Source: Clostridiales bacterium (GTDB lineage Bacteria > Bacillota > Clostridia > Peptostreptococcales > Anaerovoracaceae). Taken from it: a DNA stretch of 64,000 bases. The position numbers were made by a program, and so were the translations under genes. The notes under the pieces are model-generated. The model had not been told where the DNA came from, did no database searches, and saw nothing but the letters and a program-made list of their open reading frames with translations. Of the stretch, positions 8,778 to 18,600 are shown piece after piece (the first letter of the stretch is position 1; the number at the start of each line of letters is the position of its first letter). The stretch spans positions 1-64,000 of the forward strand of contig DUTT01000017.1 of the NCBI GenBank assembly GCA_012841925.1. The letters run 5' to 3'.

Positions 8778-9740
8778 TTATCCTGCGTTATCCCGGAACA
8801 CCCGCATAAAATTCCCGTGGTTGATGAGATCCAGTTCGTCATCGCTGAAGTGTTTTGACAATGCGTCCAGTATCCTCGGGAAACCTGCGTAATCTTCGTA
8901 TTCCAGGATACTCCCCTCGATGCCGTCGAGATCCGAACCCCAGGCCAGCGTTTCGACGCCGGCTTTTTCACGGATGTAGATCATGTGTTTTACGATGTTT
9001 TCGATGGATGAATAATCCGTATCGTCCTCGAGGAAGCGCGCACAGAAGTTGATTCCCGCGATGCCTCCATTTTCGGCCACAACTTTCAGCTGGCGGTCCG
9101 TCAGATTGCGCTGATGCAAAGCGATCGCCCGTGCGTTGGAATGGCTGGCCAGGAACGGCTTTGTCGCGTGTGCGGCGACATCGTCAAATCCACCTTCCGT
9201 CAGATGCGACACATCCACGATCATTCCCAGCTCGTTCATGCGAGAAAGCGCTTCGATGCCGAACGGCTTTAGTCCTTTTGCATGGAGGGCCGGGTCGTCG
9301 CTGTTCGGATAACCGATGCTGTTCTCGAAATTCCATGTGAGCGAAGCCATGCGCACCCCGTCGTTAAAAAACTCATCGATGCGGTCGATCTTTCCGTCGA
9401 CAGCGACAAAGTCTTCGACAGTCAAAATGGCAGACATCCGGCCTTCCGACCGGTTGCGCCCGATATCATCTGCGCACAGCGCCGGCGCAATCCGGTCGCT
9501 GTTTTCCTCCATTTCCCTTTTATAAAGCGCCAGCATATCGCGATAAAATTCGTACGGACTCAACGCCATATTCAGGCTGTCGGCCACGTCGTTGGATACG
9601 ACGAAGATGGCAAAGCACTGCGCCAGGCAGCCGCCCTTCTTCAGCTTCTCCACATTGATTTGAAACGGGCCGTCCCGCAGCGGCTGTTTTTTTATGTAGC
9701 ACTCCAGCAGCGTGTCGCAATGCATGTCGATGATATTCAT
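8778..9740 (-). CDS. Membrane dipeptidase-family peptidase (M19)
   Basis: Zinc dipeptidase of the renal dipeptidase family, 320 residues, acting on dipeptides (often including D-residues). Metal-site motifs are visible in order: IDMHCDT (HxD) at the N-terminus, TVEDF with the bridging Glu, VSHLTEGG and ASHSNARA with zinc histidines, and WGSDLDG near the C-terminus. No signal peptide is present, so a cytoplasmic role in peptide catabolism or recycling is likely. The ATG at 9740 follows GGAGGGCGT and is 13 codons inside the open frame. It is divergent from the PLP enzyme gene at 9918; both would fit amino-acid fermentation, though co-regulation is only inferred. Confidence 0.93.
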   Translation of the reverse strand: MNIIDMHCDTLLECYIKKQPLRDGPFQINVEKLKKGGCLAQCFAIFVVSNDVADSLNMALSPYEFYRDMLALYKREMEENSDRIAPALCADDIGRNRSEGRMSAILTVEDFVAVDGKIDRIDEFFNDGVRMASLTWNFENSIGYPNSDDPALHAKGLKPFGIEALSRMNELGMIVDVSHLTEGGFDDVAAHATKPFLASHSNARAIALHQRNLTDRQLKVVAENGGIAGINFCARFLEDDTDYSSIENIVKHMIYIREKAGVETLAWGSDLDGIEGSILEYEDYAGFPRILDALSKHFSDDELDLINHGNFMRVFRDNAG

Positions 9741-9917
9741 ACGCCCTCCTATCGTTGTACGCATCTGATACAGAACCATTCCACATCATTATACAACAAA
9801 CTTGCCCCGTTGCATGCTCAATATGCCGACGGAATTATTGTTATACATCGCCTGCTTCCTGGTGTACAATGGGATTGAAATATAATACATTCCATGATGA
9901 TCTATAGGAGGATTCCG

Positions 9918-11117
9918 ATGAACGACAAAGGATTCAGAACGAATATCATCCATTCCGGCGAAGTGGATTTTATGAAAAAGGTCATGAGTGGCGTGGCCGT
10001 TCCGAAAGTCGCCCCGATTTTTATGAGTTCCGTATTTTCGTTTGACGACGTGCCGACGCTCGACGGTGTATACGACGGGACTCACGACGGGTACGTCTAT
10101 GCGCGCATGACCAATCCGGGCACGGACGGCGTGTGCGAGGTGCTAGCCGCTGCCGAAGGCAGCGACGGAGCCGTTGCATTCAGCTCGGGCATGGCTGCGA
10201 TCATCACTTCGATTTTATGTTTTGTCGAGGCGGGTGACCACGTTATTTCCTCGCCGGTCCTGTACGGAGGCGTGTACGATTATCTGAAAAACGAACTCCC
10301 GCGTTTTGGTGTGGAAACCACGTTTGTCGATTTTGATACCGACGACATCGAAGCTCACATCCGCCCCAACACAAAAGTCATCTACAGCGAAACGATCATC
10401 AACCCGCTGATGAGCGTACCGGACATAAAAAAAGTAGCCGATATCGCTCACAAGCACGGTTGCAAGTTCATCATCGACAGCACATTTGCCACGCCGGCCG
10501 TCGTGCGGCCGATGGACCTGGGCGCCGATATCGTCGCGTACAGCGCCACCAAATTCCTCGGCGGGCACAGCGACATCCTCGGCGGCGCCGTGTGTGCCAA
10601 CCGGGAAGACCTGCCGATTCTTCACAAATTGAATACACTGTACGGCAATATCATGAGCCCGTTCGATGCCTGGCTTCTCGCCCGGAGCCTGCGGACGCTC
10701 GAACCGCGCGTTAAGCTCCACAGCGAAAACGCACTCAAGGTTGCAGAATACTTCGAAGCACACCCCAAAGTAGAGCGCGTGTACTATGCAGGCCTCGCCT
10801 CGTCTCCTTCTCACGAACTTGCAAACCGCCAATTCGTCGAAGGGCGCTGCGGCGGCATGCTTTCTGCGGATATCAGGGGCGGAGAGAAAGGTGCCAGCGA
10901 CTTTATCGCCGCCTGCGAGTCGATCAAGTTCGTGCCCAGTCTAGCCGGTGTGTGCACGACTATTTCGTATCCGGCCAAGACATCGCACCGTCAGTATTCG
11001 CCGGAAGAGATGAAGGCCGCCGGCATCTCCATGGGCCAGCTGCGATTCTCCATCGGACTGGAGAATGCGGAAGACATCATCGCAGAGTTCGACAAGGCGT
11101 TCGAGGCGGTCGAATGA
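9918..11117 (+). CDS. Cys/Met metabolism PLP-dependent enzyme (methionine gamma-lyase / cystathionine gamma-synthase type)
   Basis: Fold-type I PLP enzyme of the trans-sulfuration family, 399 residues. YARMTNPG is the cofactor-phosphate-binding loop, SSGMAAI follows, IIDSTFATP contains the PLP-pyridine aspartate, and YSATKFLGGHSD carries the Schiff-base lysine. SYPAKTSHRQYSPEE near the C-terminus holds the substrate-carboxylate arginine. The sequence does not decide between methionine gamma-lyase, cystathionine gamma-lyase or synthase, and O-acetylhomoserine sulfhydrylase. AGGAGG precedes ATG 9918, eight codons inside the open frame; a TATAAT lies about 30 bases upstream. It ends 3 bp from the convergent nitroreductase gene with no room for a separate terminator. 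Confidence 0.93.
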   Translation: MNDKGFRTNIIHSGEVDFMKKVMSGVAVPKVAPIFMSSVFSFDDVPTLDGVYDGTHDGYVYARMTNPGTDGVCEVLAAAEGSDGAVAFSSGMAAIITSILCFVEAGDHVISSPVLYGGVYDYLKNELPRFGVETTFVDFDTDDIEAHIRPNTKVIYSETIINPLMSVPDIKKVADIAHKHGCKFIIDSTFATPAVVRPMDLGADIVAYSATKFLGGHSDILGGAVCANREDLPILHKLNTLYGNIMSPFDAWLLARSLRTLEPRVKLHSENALKVAEYFEAHPKVERVYYAGLASSPSHELANRQFVEGRCGGMLSADIRGGEKGASDFIAACESIKFVPSLAGVCTTISYPAKTSHRQYSPEEMKAAGISMGQLRFSIGLENAEDIIAEFDKAFEAVE

Positions 11118-11120
11118 TTC

Positions 11121-11669
11121 TCACCAGCCCCACTTTTCGTCGCAGGCGATGTCTTTGAGCGCCATCCTCGGCCTGGCGGCCGGTGCTTCGTCCGGATGAC
11201 CGACGATCAGCACAGCGACGACGAACTTGTCTTCGGGAATGCCGAGCACCGGACGGATCTCTTCCTGGATAAACCAGGCGATCCAGCACGTGCCCAGACC
11301 GAGCTCTTCGGCTTGCAGCACGATGTGTTCGGCCTGGATGGCGACGTCGCGGATGCTCTGCTTCAGCTCGAAAGCCGTACTCTCCTCGTCGACATAGCCC
11401 AGTCCCTCCGGGATTCGCGCCGTCGGATCGGACACGCAGACGATGAACAGCGGCGCGCGCGTCATCCACTTCTGGTCGTGGCTCACTTCTGCCACCTTTT
11501 TTCGCATCTCGTCTCCACGGACGACGATAAACCGGCCGGTCTGCGTATTGCTGCCCGTCGGGGCGAGCCGGGCCGCCTCGAGCAGGATGGCGAGGTGCTC
11601 ATCCGAAACCGGAATGTCTTTATATTTTCTTATGCTTCTTCTCTGTAAAATCGCCTGTTGTACGTTCAA
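11121..11669 (-). CDS. Nitroreductase-family FMN oxidoreductase
   Basis: The 182-residue protein matches the nitroreductase fold. QRRSIRKYKDIPVS at the N-terminus is the FMN-phosphate arginine motif, LAPTGSNTQ follows, and EELGLGTCWIAWF plus VAVLIVGHPDE are the conserved C-terminal segments. Such enzymes reduce nitro compounds, quinones or flavins; the true substrate is unknown. The start is TTG at 11669, preceded by AAGGAGG eight bases away; no ATG fits. The first 50 bp lie within the end of the GNAT gene, so the pair is probably cotranscribed and coupled. Confidence 0.92.
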   Translation of the reverse strand: MNVQQAILQRRSIRKYKDIPVSDEHLAILLEAARLAPTGSNTQTGRFIVVRGDEMRKKVAEVSHDQKWMTRAPLFIVCVSDPTARIPEGLGYVDEESTAFELKQSIRDVAIQAEHIVLQAEELGLGTCWIAWFIQEEIRPVLGIPEDKFVVAVLIVGHPDEAPAARPRMALKDIACDEKWGW

Positions 11670-12237
11670 CGTGTTCCTCCTTCCGTTCTTCTGTCCATTC
11701 TCGCTTCAACAATCCGTAATAGCTGCGGCTCTTGAGGCTGTCCACGTGCCAGTCGTGGTCCCGGCGTATGCCTTCGGCCCGCATGCCGCACCGCTCCATA
11801 ACGCGGGCGGAGCGCAGGTTGTCCGTAACGCACGTGCCACTGATCTTGTATACGCCGTCTTCGCAGAACGCATAGCGCATCAGTGCGCGGAACGCCTCGC
11901 TCACATAGCCCCTTCCCTGGAATACCGGATAGGTAAAATATCCGATCTCCGCACGTTTGCCGGCTGGACTTTGCTCCGTCACCGTATAGCCGATACCGCC
12001 GACGTAATCGCCCTGCTTCGTCTCGATGACGAGAAACACCTGCACCCGCGGCGCCTGCCGCCTGGACAGCAGAGCCTGCCGCAGGTTCTCTCTGGATTCC
12101 GGAAGCGAACGGCTGTACACATCCTGGATGTAGTACATGATGTCCGCATCTGAAATGAGCGTGTGATGTCTGTGGAGGTCGTTCCACTCGTACTCGCGGA
12201 GTATCAGTCGGTCTGTTTCGATCCGGATGCGTTTCAC
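11620..12237 (-). CDS. GNAT-family N-acetyltransferase (RimJ/RimL type)
   Basis: Acetyl-CoA-dependent N-acetyltransferase, 205 residues. ETDRLILREYEWNDL is the typical RimJ/RimL opening; AEIGYFTYPVFQGRGYVSEA contains the acetyl-CoA pyrophosphate loop (GRGYVSEA) and SARVMERCGMRAEG is motif B. The substrate (ribosomal protein, small molecule or antibiotic) cannot be assigned. The start is GTG at 12237 behind GAAGG. The last ~25 residues are very charged (many Lys/Glu) and overlap the start of the nitroreductase gene by 50 bp in another frame, which suggests the stop has moved downstream. Confidence 0.9.
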   Translation of the reverse strand: MKRIRIETDRLILREYEWNDLHRHHTLISDADIMYYIQDVYSRSLPESRENLRQALLSRRQAPRVQVFLVIETKQGDYVGGIGYTVTEQSPAGKRAEIGYFTYPVFQGRGYVSEAFRALMRYAFCEDGVYKISGTCVTDNLRSARVMERCGMRAEGIRRDHDWHVDSLKSRSYYGLLKREWTEERKEEHVERTTGDFTEKKHKKI

Positions 12238-12267
12238 GGTGCGCCTTCTTTCTTACCGCTGTTTATG

Positions 12268-13275
12268 CTACGCTTCAGCCGTTTCCAGGAAGCGGGCAAT
12301 CCCGTTCCAAAACGTCGCATCCGTGCAGCCAGCCAGCAACTCCATGCACAGATCCGTACCGCCGAAACTGTTGGTAAACACGCTTGCACCGTCGCCGGTT
12401 TCCAGGTCGATGACCGCAAAACTGCGATAGCCTCCGTTGTCACCCCAGTGCCACACGACGGACGGGTCTGCGGCGGGAATCCCTGCACCGAGTCCCCACG
12501 ACACGTTTTCGTCGGCTTTATTCTGAGGCCGCACCATCTCTCCGAACAATTTATCGCTCAGATGTGCCCGGTTCCGATAGATTTCCAGAAGAAACGCTGC
12601 GTAGTCCGGTGCGCTCGAATATAGCGACCAGGCTGCATTCGGCTCCGGTGCGTTGCCGGCCAGATCGATGTGGTTGCGCAGCGGGATCATATTGCCCAGC
12701 TCGTCGAACTTGTTGCTCATCCGGGGAACGATGGATGCGTCCCAGACCGCCACGCTGTTGTTCAGATCGAGCGGTGCGAAGAACTCGTCGCGGAAATGGT
12801 CGGCAAAGCTCTTGCCGGTAACCTGCTCTACAATCTTGTGAAGGAAATAATATCCCTCGCCCGAGTAGCCGAACCCGTGCCCCGGGTCGAACCGGAACTC
12901 CAGCGGCTTCTCCGCCCAGTTCGGCAGTCCGCTCGCATGCGACAGAATGTGCCGGATCGTAATCCGTTCGATCCGCTCGTCATCCGTAATGTGAAGGCCG
13001 GTCGGCCTCTTTGCAACGGGTTCGTCGAGCTCGAAGATGCCCCGGTCGACGAGGCGCAGCACGAGCACGGCAAACATCGTCTTGGTGAGCGATGCCGCTT
13101 CGAACATCGTGTGGATTTCCATAGGCGCTGCGGTCTGCGCATTTTTTACGCCGTACGCCTCAGCCTCCAGCAGATCGCCTCCGCGAATCAGCTGACATGT
13201 AATCCCGGGCACCCCGTGCCGGCTCGACAGACGGGCCAGCTCCTCCTGTCCGATTCGTTGTGTGGTCAGTTTCAT
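12268..13275 (-). CDS. Serine beta-lactamase-like hydrolase (class C / penicillin-binding family)
   Basis: The 335-residue protein has the fold of class C beta-lactamases, DD-peptidases and related esterases. The SxxK nucleophile motif is in ASLTKTMF, the YxN-equivalent is FGYSGEGYYF (Tyr-Ser-Gly), and HWGDNGGYRSF is the KTG-like (HxG) motif. SHASGLPNW is also typical. The Tyr-Ser-Gly variant is common in esterase or peptidase members, so antibiotic resistance should not be assumed. No signal peptide is seen. The frame is open for a further 91 codons upstream, but these are a shadow of dinB; GGAG ten bases before ATG 13275 marks the start. Confidence 0.88.
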   Translation of the reverse strand: MKLTTQRIGQEELARLSSRHGVPGITCQLIRGGDLLEAEAYGVKNAQTAAPMEIHTMFEAASLTKTMFAVLVLRLVDRGIFELDEPVAKRPTGLHITDDERIERITIRHILSHASGLPNWAEKPLEFRFDPGHGFGYSGEGYYFLHKIVEQVTGKSFADHFRDEFFAPLDLNNSVAVWDASIVPRMSNKFDELGNMIPLRNHIDLAGNAPEPNAAWSLYSSAPDYAAFLLEIYRNRAHLSDKLFGEMVRPQNKADENVSWGLGAGIPAADPSVVWHWGDNGGYRSFAVIDLETGDGASVFTNSFGGTDLCMELLAGCTDATFWNGIARFLETAEA

Positions 13276-13354
13276 TTCATTTCCGCTCCGACACCCGGAG
13301 CTCTCCCTTCGTGTTGCTTTGCCCGATCGATGCACTTCCCCGCACCGATGATCT

Positions 13355-14593
13355 TTACCGTTCTTCGTACTCGATGTCTTCCCGCCTTCCGCTCGAAATC
13401 CCGAGGTCGTTATCGACAATGCTGCCGAACACGATGGCGTGGCGTCCGAATTTCCTGCGTATGGAGTCGAGCGTCTCCTCCATAGCGCGATCCTGCTCTT
13501 CGTCGCCGCTGTCCAGCATATCGAAACTGAGCTGTTCGTCCTGCGCATCGTCCTGCAGGTTGATCGCCGTAACCGTCAGCAGCCGGATGGGATCCTCGAA
13601 CCTCCAGTTCCGCTCCGCCAGATCCATCGCCGCGTTGTGGATGTCGGCTGCAAGATCCGTCGGCCGGTCGAGCTGCAGCTGCCTCGTGATAACGCGAAAG
13701 CCCGGGTCTTTGATGTCGAGTTTAACGCCGCCCGCACGCATGCCCTGCGCCCGAAGCCGGCCCGCCACGCGGTCTGCAATCGCTTTGAGCGCTGTGCGGA
13801 CATCGTCCCGCCCCGTCAGATTCCGCTTAAACGTGATGCCGTTTCCGACGGATTTCACCGCCCGGCGCTCGCTGTACTTTGCGACCGGGCTGTCGTCGAG
13901 TCCGTTCGCGTACGTGTAGAGCTGCGTGCCGTGCTTGCCGAGCGCCTCGGTCAGAAAAGCAGGATCCGCCTGCGCCAGATCGCCGATCGTGTGGATGTTC
14001 ATGCCCTTCAGCTTTTCGGCCGTCACAGCGCCTACAAAGAACAGGTGGCGCGCCGGCATCGTCCACAGGATGTCTTTGTAGTTATTCCGGTCGATGAGCG
14101 TCGTCGCATCGGGTTTTTTGTAGTCGCTGCCCATCTTCGCAAAGATCTTGTTAAACGATACTCCGATCGACAGGGTCAGGCCGGTTTCGTCCGTTACAAC
14201 GGCGCGGATTTCGTCGGCCAGCTCGACGGCGCTCTTACCGAAATGCTCGAGGCTGCCCGTTACATCGAGCCAGGATTCGTCGATGCTAAACGGTTCGACG
14301 AGATCCGTGTACCGGATGTAGATCCGGTTGACGATGTCGCTGTACTCGTCGTAACGATCGTAGTGAGGAGGCAGGAGCACCAGCCCGGGACACTTTCTCT
14401 CCGCCGACCAGATCGTCTCCGCCGTTTTGACGCCGCACTTCTTGGCGATTTCGTTTTTTGCAAGCACGATGCCGCGCCGGTCTTTTGGACTTCCGCACAC
14501 CGCAACCGGGCGATCCAGGAGCTCCGGATGCGACAGCAGCTCCACGGACGCATAAAAACTGTTCATATCGCAGTGAAGTATCCAGCGTTCCAT
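13355..14593 (-). CDS. dinB: DNA polymerase IV (Y family)
   Basis: Error-prone translesion polymerase of 412 residues. LHCDMNSFYASVE is the first metal-binding motif, SIDESWLDVTGS has the catalytic Asp-Glu pair, SIGVSFNKIFAKMGSDYKKP follows, and the little-finger domain is in the C-terminal third. EQLSFDM near residue 365 resembles a sliding-clamp-binding peptide. The C-terminal ~40 residues are acidic. It sits downstream of pfkA (36 bp gap) on the same strand; no LexA box was recognised upstream. Confidence 0.96.
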   Translation of the reverse strand: MERWILHCDMNSFYASVELLSHPELLDRPVAVCGSPKDRRGIVLAKNEIAKKCGVKTAETIWSAERKCPGLVLLPPHYDRYDEYSDIVNRIYIRYTDLVEPFSIDESWLDVTGSLEHFGKSAVELADEIRAVVTDETGLTLSIGVSFNKIFAKMGSDYKKPDATTLIDRNNYKDILWTMPARHLFFVGAVTAEKLKGMNIHTIGDLAQADPAFLTEALGKHGTQLYTYANGLDDSPVAKYSERRAVKSVGNGITFKRNLTGRDDVRTALKAIADRVAGRLRAQGMRAGGVKLDIKDPGFRVITRQLQLDRPTDLAADIHNAAMDLAERNWRFEDPIRLLTVTAINLQDDAQDEQLSFDMLDSGDEEQDRAMEETLDSIRRKFGRHAIVFGSIVDNDLGISSGRREDIEYEER

Positions 14594-14629
14594 AACCTCT
14601 TCCCGTCTGCAGGCCGGCTTTGCGACGCG

Positions 14630-15592
14630 TCAGGACAGGATGTCCGACAGCTCGATGATTTCGGCCGCGTTCGACAGTTTGGGCATCTTGAGCGCATCGT
14701 GAATATCGCAGGCGATGATCTCCTCACCGCGTATGCCGATGGCTTTGCTCGTGCTTCCGTCGCGGAGGAGTTCCACAGCGCGATAACCGATGCGGCTTGC
14801 CATCAGCCGGTCTCTGGCCGTCGGGCTGCCGCCTCGCTGAATGTACCCCAGGATGACAACTTTCGTCTCAAGGCCCGTGCGCTCCTCCAGGATGCGACTC
14901 AATTCATCGGAAGGCATGTCGACACCCTCAGCCTTGATGATGATGCTGTGCAGCTTTCCTCTGTTTTTCCCGATCAGAAGCTTTTTTGAAATCGATGCGA
15001 GATCCAGCGGCTCTTCGGGAACGAGGATCGTCTCGGCACCTCCGGCGAGCCCCGCATACAGGGCGATGTCACCGCAGTAGCGTCCCATGACTTCGATGAT
15101 GGTGGTCCGCCCGTGCGACGAGGACGTGTCGCGCGTGTTTCCGATGGCCATGAGCGCCGTGTTGACAGCCGTGTCGAAACCGATCGTATAATCGGTGTAG
15201 GCCAGATCGTTGTCGATCGTTCCCGGCAGCCCCATCACCGGCACCCCGGCCAGATCCATATCCGCCGCACCGCGGAGCGAGCCGTCACCCCCGATCACGG
15301 CAACCCCTTCGATGCCGAACGTATCCAGCATGTTGACAGCGCGGGAAAATCCGTCCTCTTCCAGAAAGCGGTCGCTCCTGGCCGTCCTTAGAATGGTGCC
15401 GCCCCGGTGAATGATATCGGCTACCGATGCGATGTGCATCTCTTCGACCTCTCCGTCGATCAGACCTTCAAAACCCCGTCTGATTCCGTACACTTCCATG
15501 CCGTTGTGAATCGCTCCGCGGACGACTGCCCGGATGCAGGCATTCATACCCGGAGAGTCTCCCCCGCTCGTCATGACGCCGATTCTTTTCAT
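14630..15592 (-). CDS. pfkA: 6-phosphofructokinase
   Basis: ATP-dependent phosphofructokinase, 320 residues, the standard bacterial length. IGVMTSGGDSPGMNA is the ATP-binding start, IGGDGSLRGA follows, LPGTIDNDL contains the catalytic TIDND motif, and EVMGRYCGDIAL and GYIQRGGSPTARDR are the fructose-6-phosphate and allosteric-site segments. It lies 18 bp downstream of dnaE, an arrangement common in Bacillota, and is probably cotranscribed with it. The ribosome site is AAAGGACACAGGA before ATG. Confidence 0.97.
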   Translation of the reverse strand: MKRIGVMTSGGDSPGMNACIRAVVRGAIHNGMEVYGIRRGFEGLIDGEVEEMHIASVADIIHRGGTILRTARSDRFLEEDGFSRAVNMLDTFGIEGVAVIGGDGSLRGAADMDLAGVPVMGLPGTIDNDLAYTDYTIGFDTAVNTALMAIGNTRDTSSSHGRTTIIEVMGRYCGDIALYAGLAGGAETILVPEEPLDLASISKKLLIGKNRGKLHSIIIKAEGVDMPSDELSRILEERTGLETKVVILGYIQRGGSPTARDRLMASRIGYRAVELLRDGSTSKAIGIRGEEIIACDIHDALKMPKLSNAAEIIELSDILS

Positions 15593-15610
15593 TCCTGTGT
15601 CCTTTCCCTT

Positions 15611-18600
15611 TTACGGACGGATGCTCTCCTCGCCGAAGATATCCCGTACCCGCCTGTAGAACCCTTCGCAGGGCTCGACCCACAGATCGTAATCCAGTTG
15701 ATACTTATTCCCTGTCGATGCAACCATCACCGCGACCGGCATGTCGCCCCGATACTCGCGGGCGATGTCCCGGAACGCAAGGAGCCCTTCTCCTTCTTCG
15801 AATGTCTCCGGTATGACGAGCCGGATCATGGCCACGCTTTTTTCCTGTTCGCCGTTCCTGCCGTTGCTGCGCTTCGGTGCTGACGCCGATGCCGGTGCCG
15901 GTTTTTTGCCCCGGTATTCTGACAGAAGGCTGACTTTGCCGGCCAGCAGCTTGGGCACACCTTCTTCTTTCATGTCCAGCCTGCCGGTGACGACGAGGAC
16001 ATTGTCTTCCTCCAGGATGCCGGAGCAGCGCTCATACGTCCTGGGAAATACGATGACCTCCACGCTTCCGTACAGATCTTCGAGCGCGATAAACGCCATC
16101 ATCTGCCCCTTCTTCGTGACGAGCGTGCGCTTGCCGGTCACGATTCCCGCCATGACGACATCCATCCCGTCGCGGATCTCGTCGTCCTCTTCGGCCGTTT
16201 CGAGCCTCCCCGAGTCCATCGTTATGACTTCCTGGAGCCTGTCTGTAACATCGGCGAGCGGATGGTCCGTCAGGAACACACCGAGCATCTCCTTTTCCAT
16301 AAACATGAGGTCTTCGCGACGGTAATCGTTGGCGGGCGGCAAATCTCGCGCCACCGCCAGCCCGCCCGTCGCCGCCGGGGCATCGGGGCCGAACAGAGAC
16401 AGCTGTCCTTCCAGGTTGTTTCGGCTGCTCGTCTGTGCGCTTTCGACGAGTCCCTCGTATACGCCCAGCTTCTGAGCGCGGTTTCCGGGAAAACAGTCCG
16501 TTGCGCCGGCCCGGATGAGGCTTTCGATTGCCTTTTTATTTAAGTGCCGCACATCGATGCGTTCGATGAACTCGAAAAAATCGGAAGGTGCATTGCTCTC
16601 GCGGCTTTCGATGATGGCATCGATGATGCCTTCTCCTACGTTCTTGACACCCAGAAGGCCGAATCGGATTTTTCCGTCCTCGACGGAAAACTGCTTCTGA
16701 CTGCAGCAGACGTTCGGCGGCAGCACGTCGATGCCCATATCCCTGGCGTTGCGGATGTACGTCGCCACCGATGCAGCGTCGCCGACCATGCTGCTCATCA
16801 GCGCCGCGAGGAACTCGACGGGGTAGTGGGCTTTCAGATGCGCTGTCTGATAGGCGATGACGGCATAGGCGGCAGCATGCGATTTGTTGAATGCGTACTC
16901 CGCAAAGCTCGTCATCCGGTCGAAGATCTCGTTGGCCGCATCGGCGCGGATTCCGTTCCGCACGCAGCCCGGCACCTCGACGCTGCCGGAGGCATCCACC
17001 TTGCCGTGCACGAAATATTCGCGCTCCTGCGCCATGATCGCCGCTTTCTTCTTGCTCATGGCCCGTCGCACCAGGTCGCTGCGCCCGTAGGAATAGCCGG
17101 CCAGATCGCGAACGATCTGCATCACCTGCTCCTGATAGACCATGCACCCGTACGTGACCGACAGAATCGGTTCGAGCTCCGGCGTCATGTACGATACCTG
17201 CTCGGGATGCGTTTTGTTTTCGATGTACTGCGGGATGGAGTCCATCGGACCGGGCCGAAACAGGCTGATGCCGGCGATGATGTCTTCTAGGCAGTCGGGT
17301 TTCAGGTTCTTCATAAAGCGGGTCATGCCGCCGCTTTCCAGCTGGAAGATCCCGACCGTGTTGCCTTCCGATATCATGTTGTAGACGTCCGGGTCGTCGT
17401 ATGTGAGAGCCGTCAGATCCACTTCGATGCCCCGGTCCCTTTTGAGCATGGCAAGCGTATCCCGGATGACAGTCAGGTTCCGCAGGCCTAAAAAGTCCAT
17501 TTTGAGCAGACCGAGCTTTTCGATTGTCGTCATCGTAAACTGCGTGGCCAGCCCTTTGTCCGACTGGATCAGAGGGACGTATTCGTCGACCGGCCGCTTG
17601 GAAATGACGACGCCGGCTGCGTGCGTCGACGAATTTCTCGGGACGCCTTCCAGCGCTTTGGCGATGTCGACGACCTGCTGTACGATGGGGTCTTCCCCGT
17701 AGGCCTTTTTGAGATCCGGGCTGACTTTGAGCGCTTTATCCAGCGTGATGTCCAGCGTCTTTGGAATCATGTTTGCGATGTCGCCGGCTTTTGAGAACGG
17801 AATGTCGAGCACGCGCGCAACGTCCCTCACGCCCGCCCGGGGTTTGAGCGACGTAAACGTGATGATCTGAGCCACGTGATCTTCGCCGTATTTTTCGATG
17901 ACGTAGTCGATGACTTCCTGCCGCCGTTCCACGCAGAAATCCACGTCGATGTCCGGCATGCTGATGCGATCCGGGTTTAAGAAGCGCTCGAAGATCAGGC
18001 CGAAGCGTACCGGGTCGATATCTGTAATTTTAAGCGCATAGGCGACGATGCTGCCCGCCGCGCTGCCACGCCCGGGTCCGACCATGATACCGTTTGTCTT
18101 CGCGAAGTTGATAAAGTCCCAAACGATCAGAAAGTAACCCGTGTAACCCATGTTGCGAATCGTATCCAGTTCGTATTCCATGCGCTCTCGAAGCTCGTCC
18201 CCCGGATCGCCGTATCGTTCGCGCAACCCTTCTTCGCACAGCCTCCGCAGATACTCGTCTTCGCTCTCGCCTGTGGGCACATGGAAGTCCGGGATATGCA
18301 GTTCGTCGAAGTTGAACTGGAAATTGCACTGATCGGCGATGATGTTCGTGTTTTCGATTGCTTCCGGGATGCTTGCAAACAGGCGGCGCATTTCCTCTTC
18401 GCTCTTCAGATAGAACTCGTCGTTGGGAAAGCGCATCCGGTCTGCATCGCTGATCGTTTTGCCCGTCTGAATGCACAAAAGGATGTCGTGCGCATGCGCA
18501 TCCTCGCGCTCCACATAGTGCACGTCGTTGGTCGCGACGAGCGGGATTCCGGTTTCCTTTGACAGGCGCAGCATGTCCGGCAGAATCTGACGCTCCTCCG

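Noticed and set aside
13276..13548. N-terminal extension of the beta-lactamase-like protein by 91 residues
   Set aside because: The extension is the antisense-frame shadow of the dinB 3' end and has no family similarity; a ribosome site marks the internal ATG.
13439..14989. A 516-codon plus-strand frame opposite dinB and the end of pfkA
   Set aside because: It crosses two well-supported minus-strand genes and encodes nothing recognisable.
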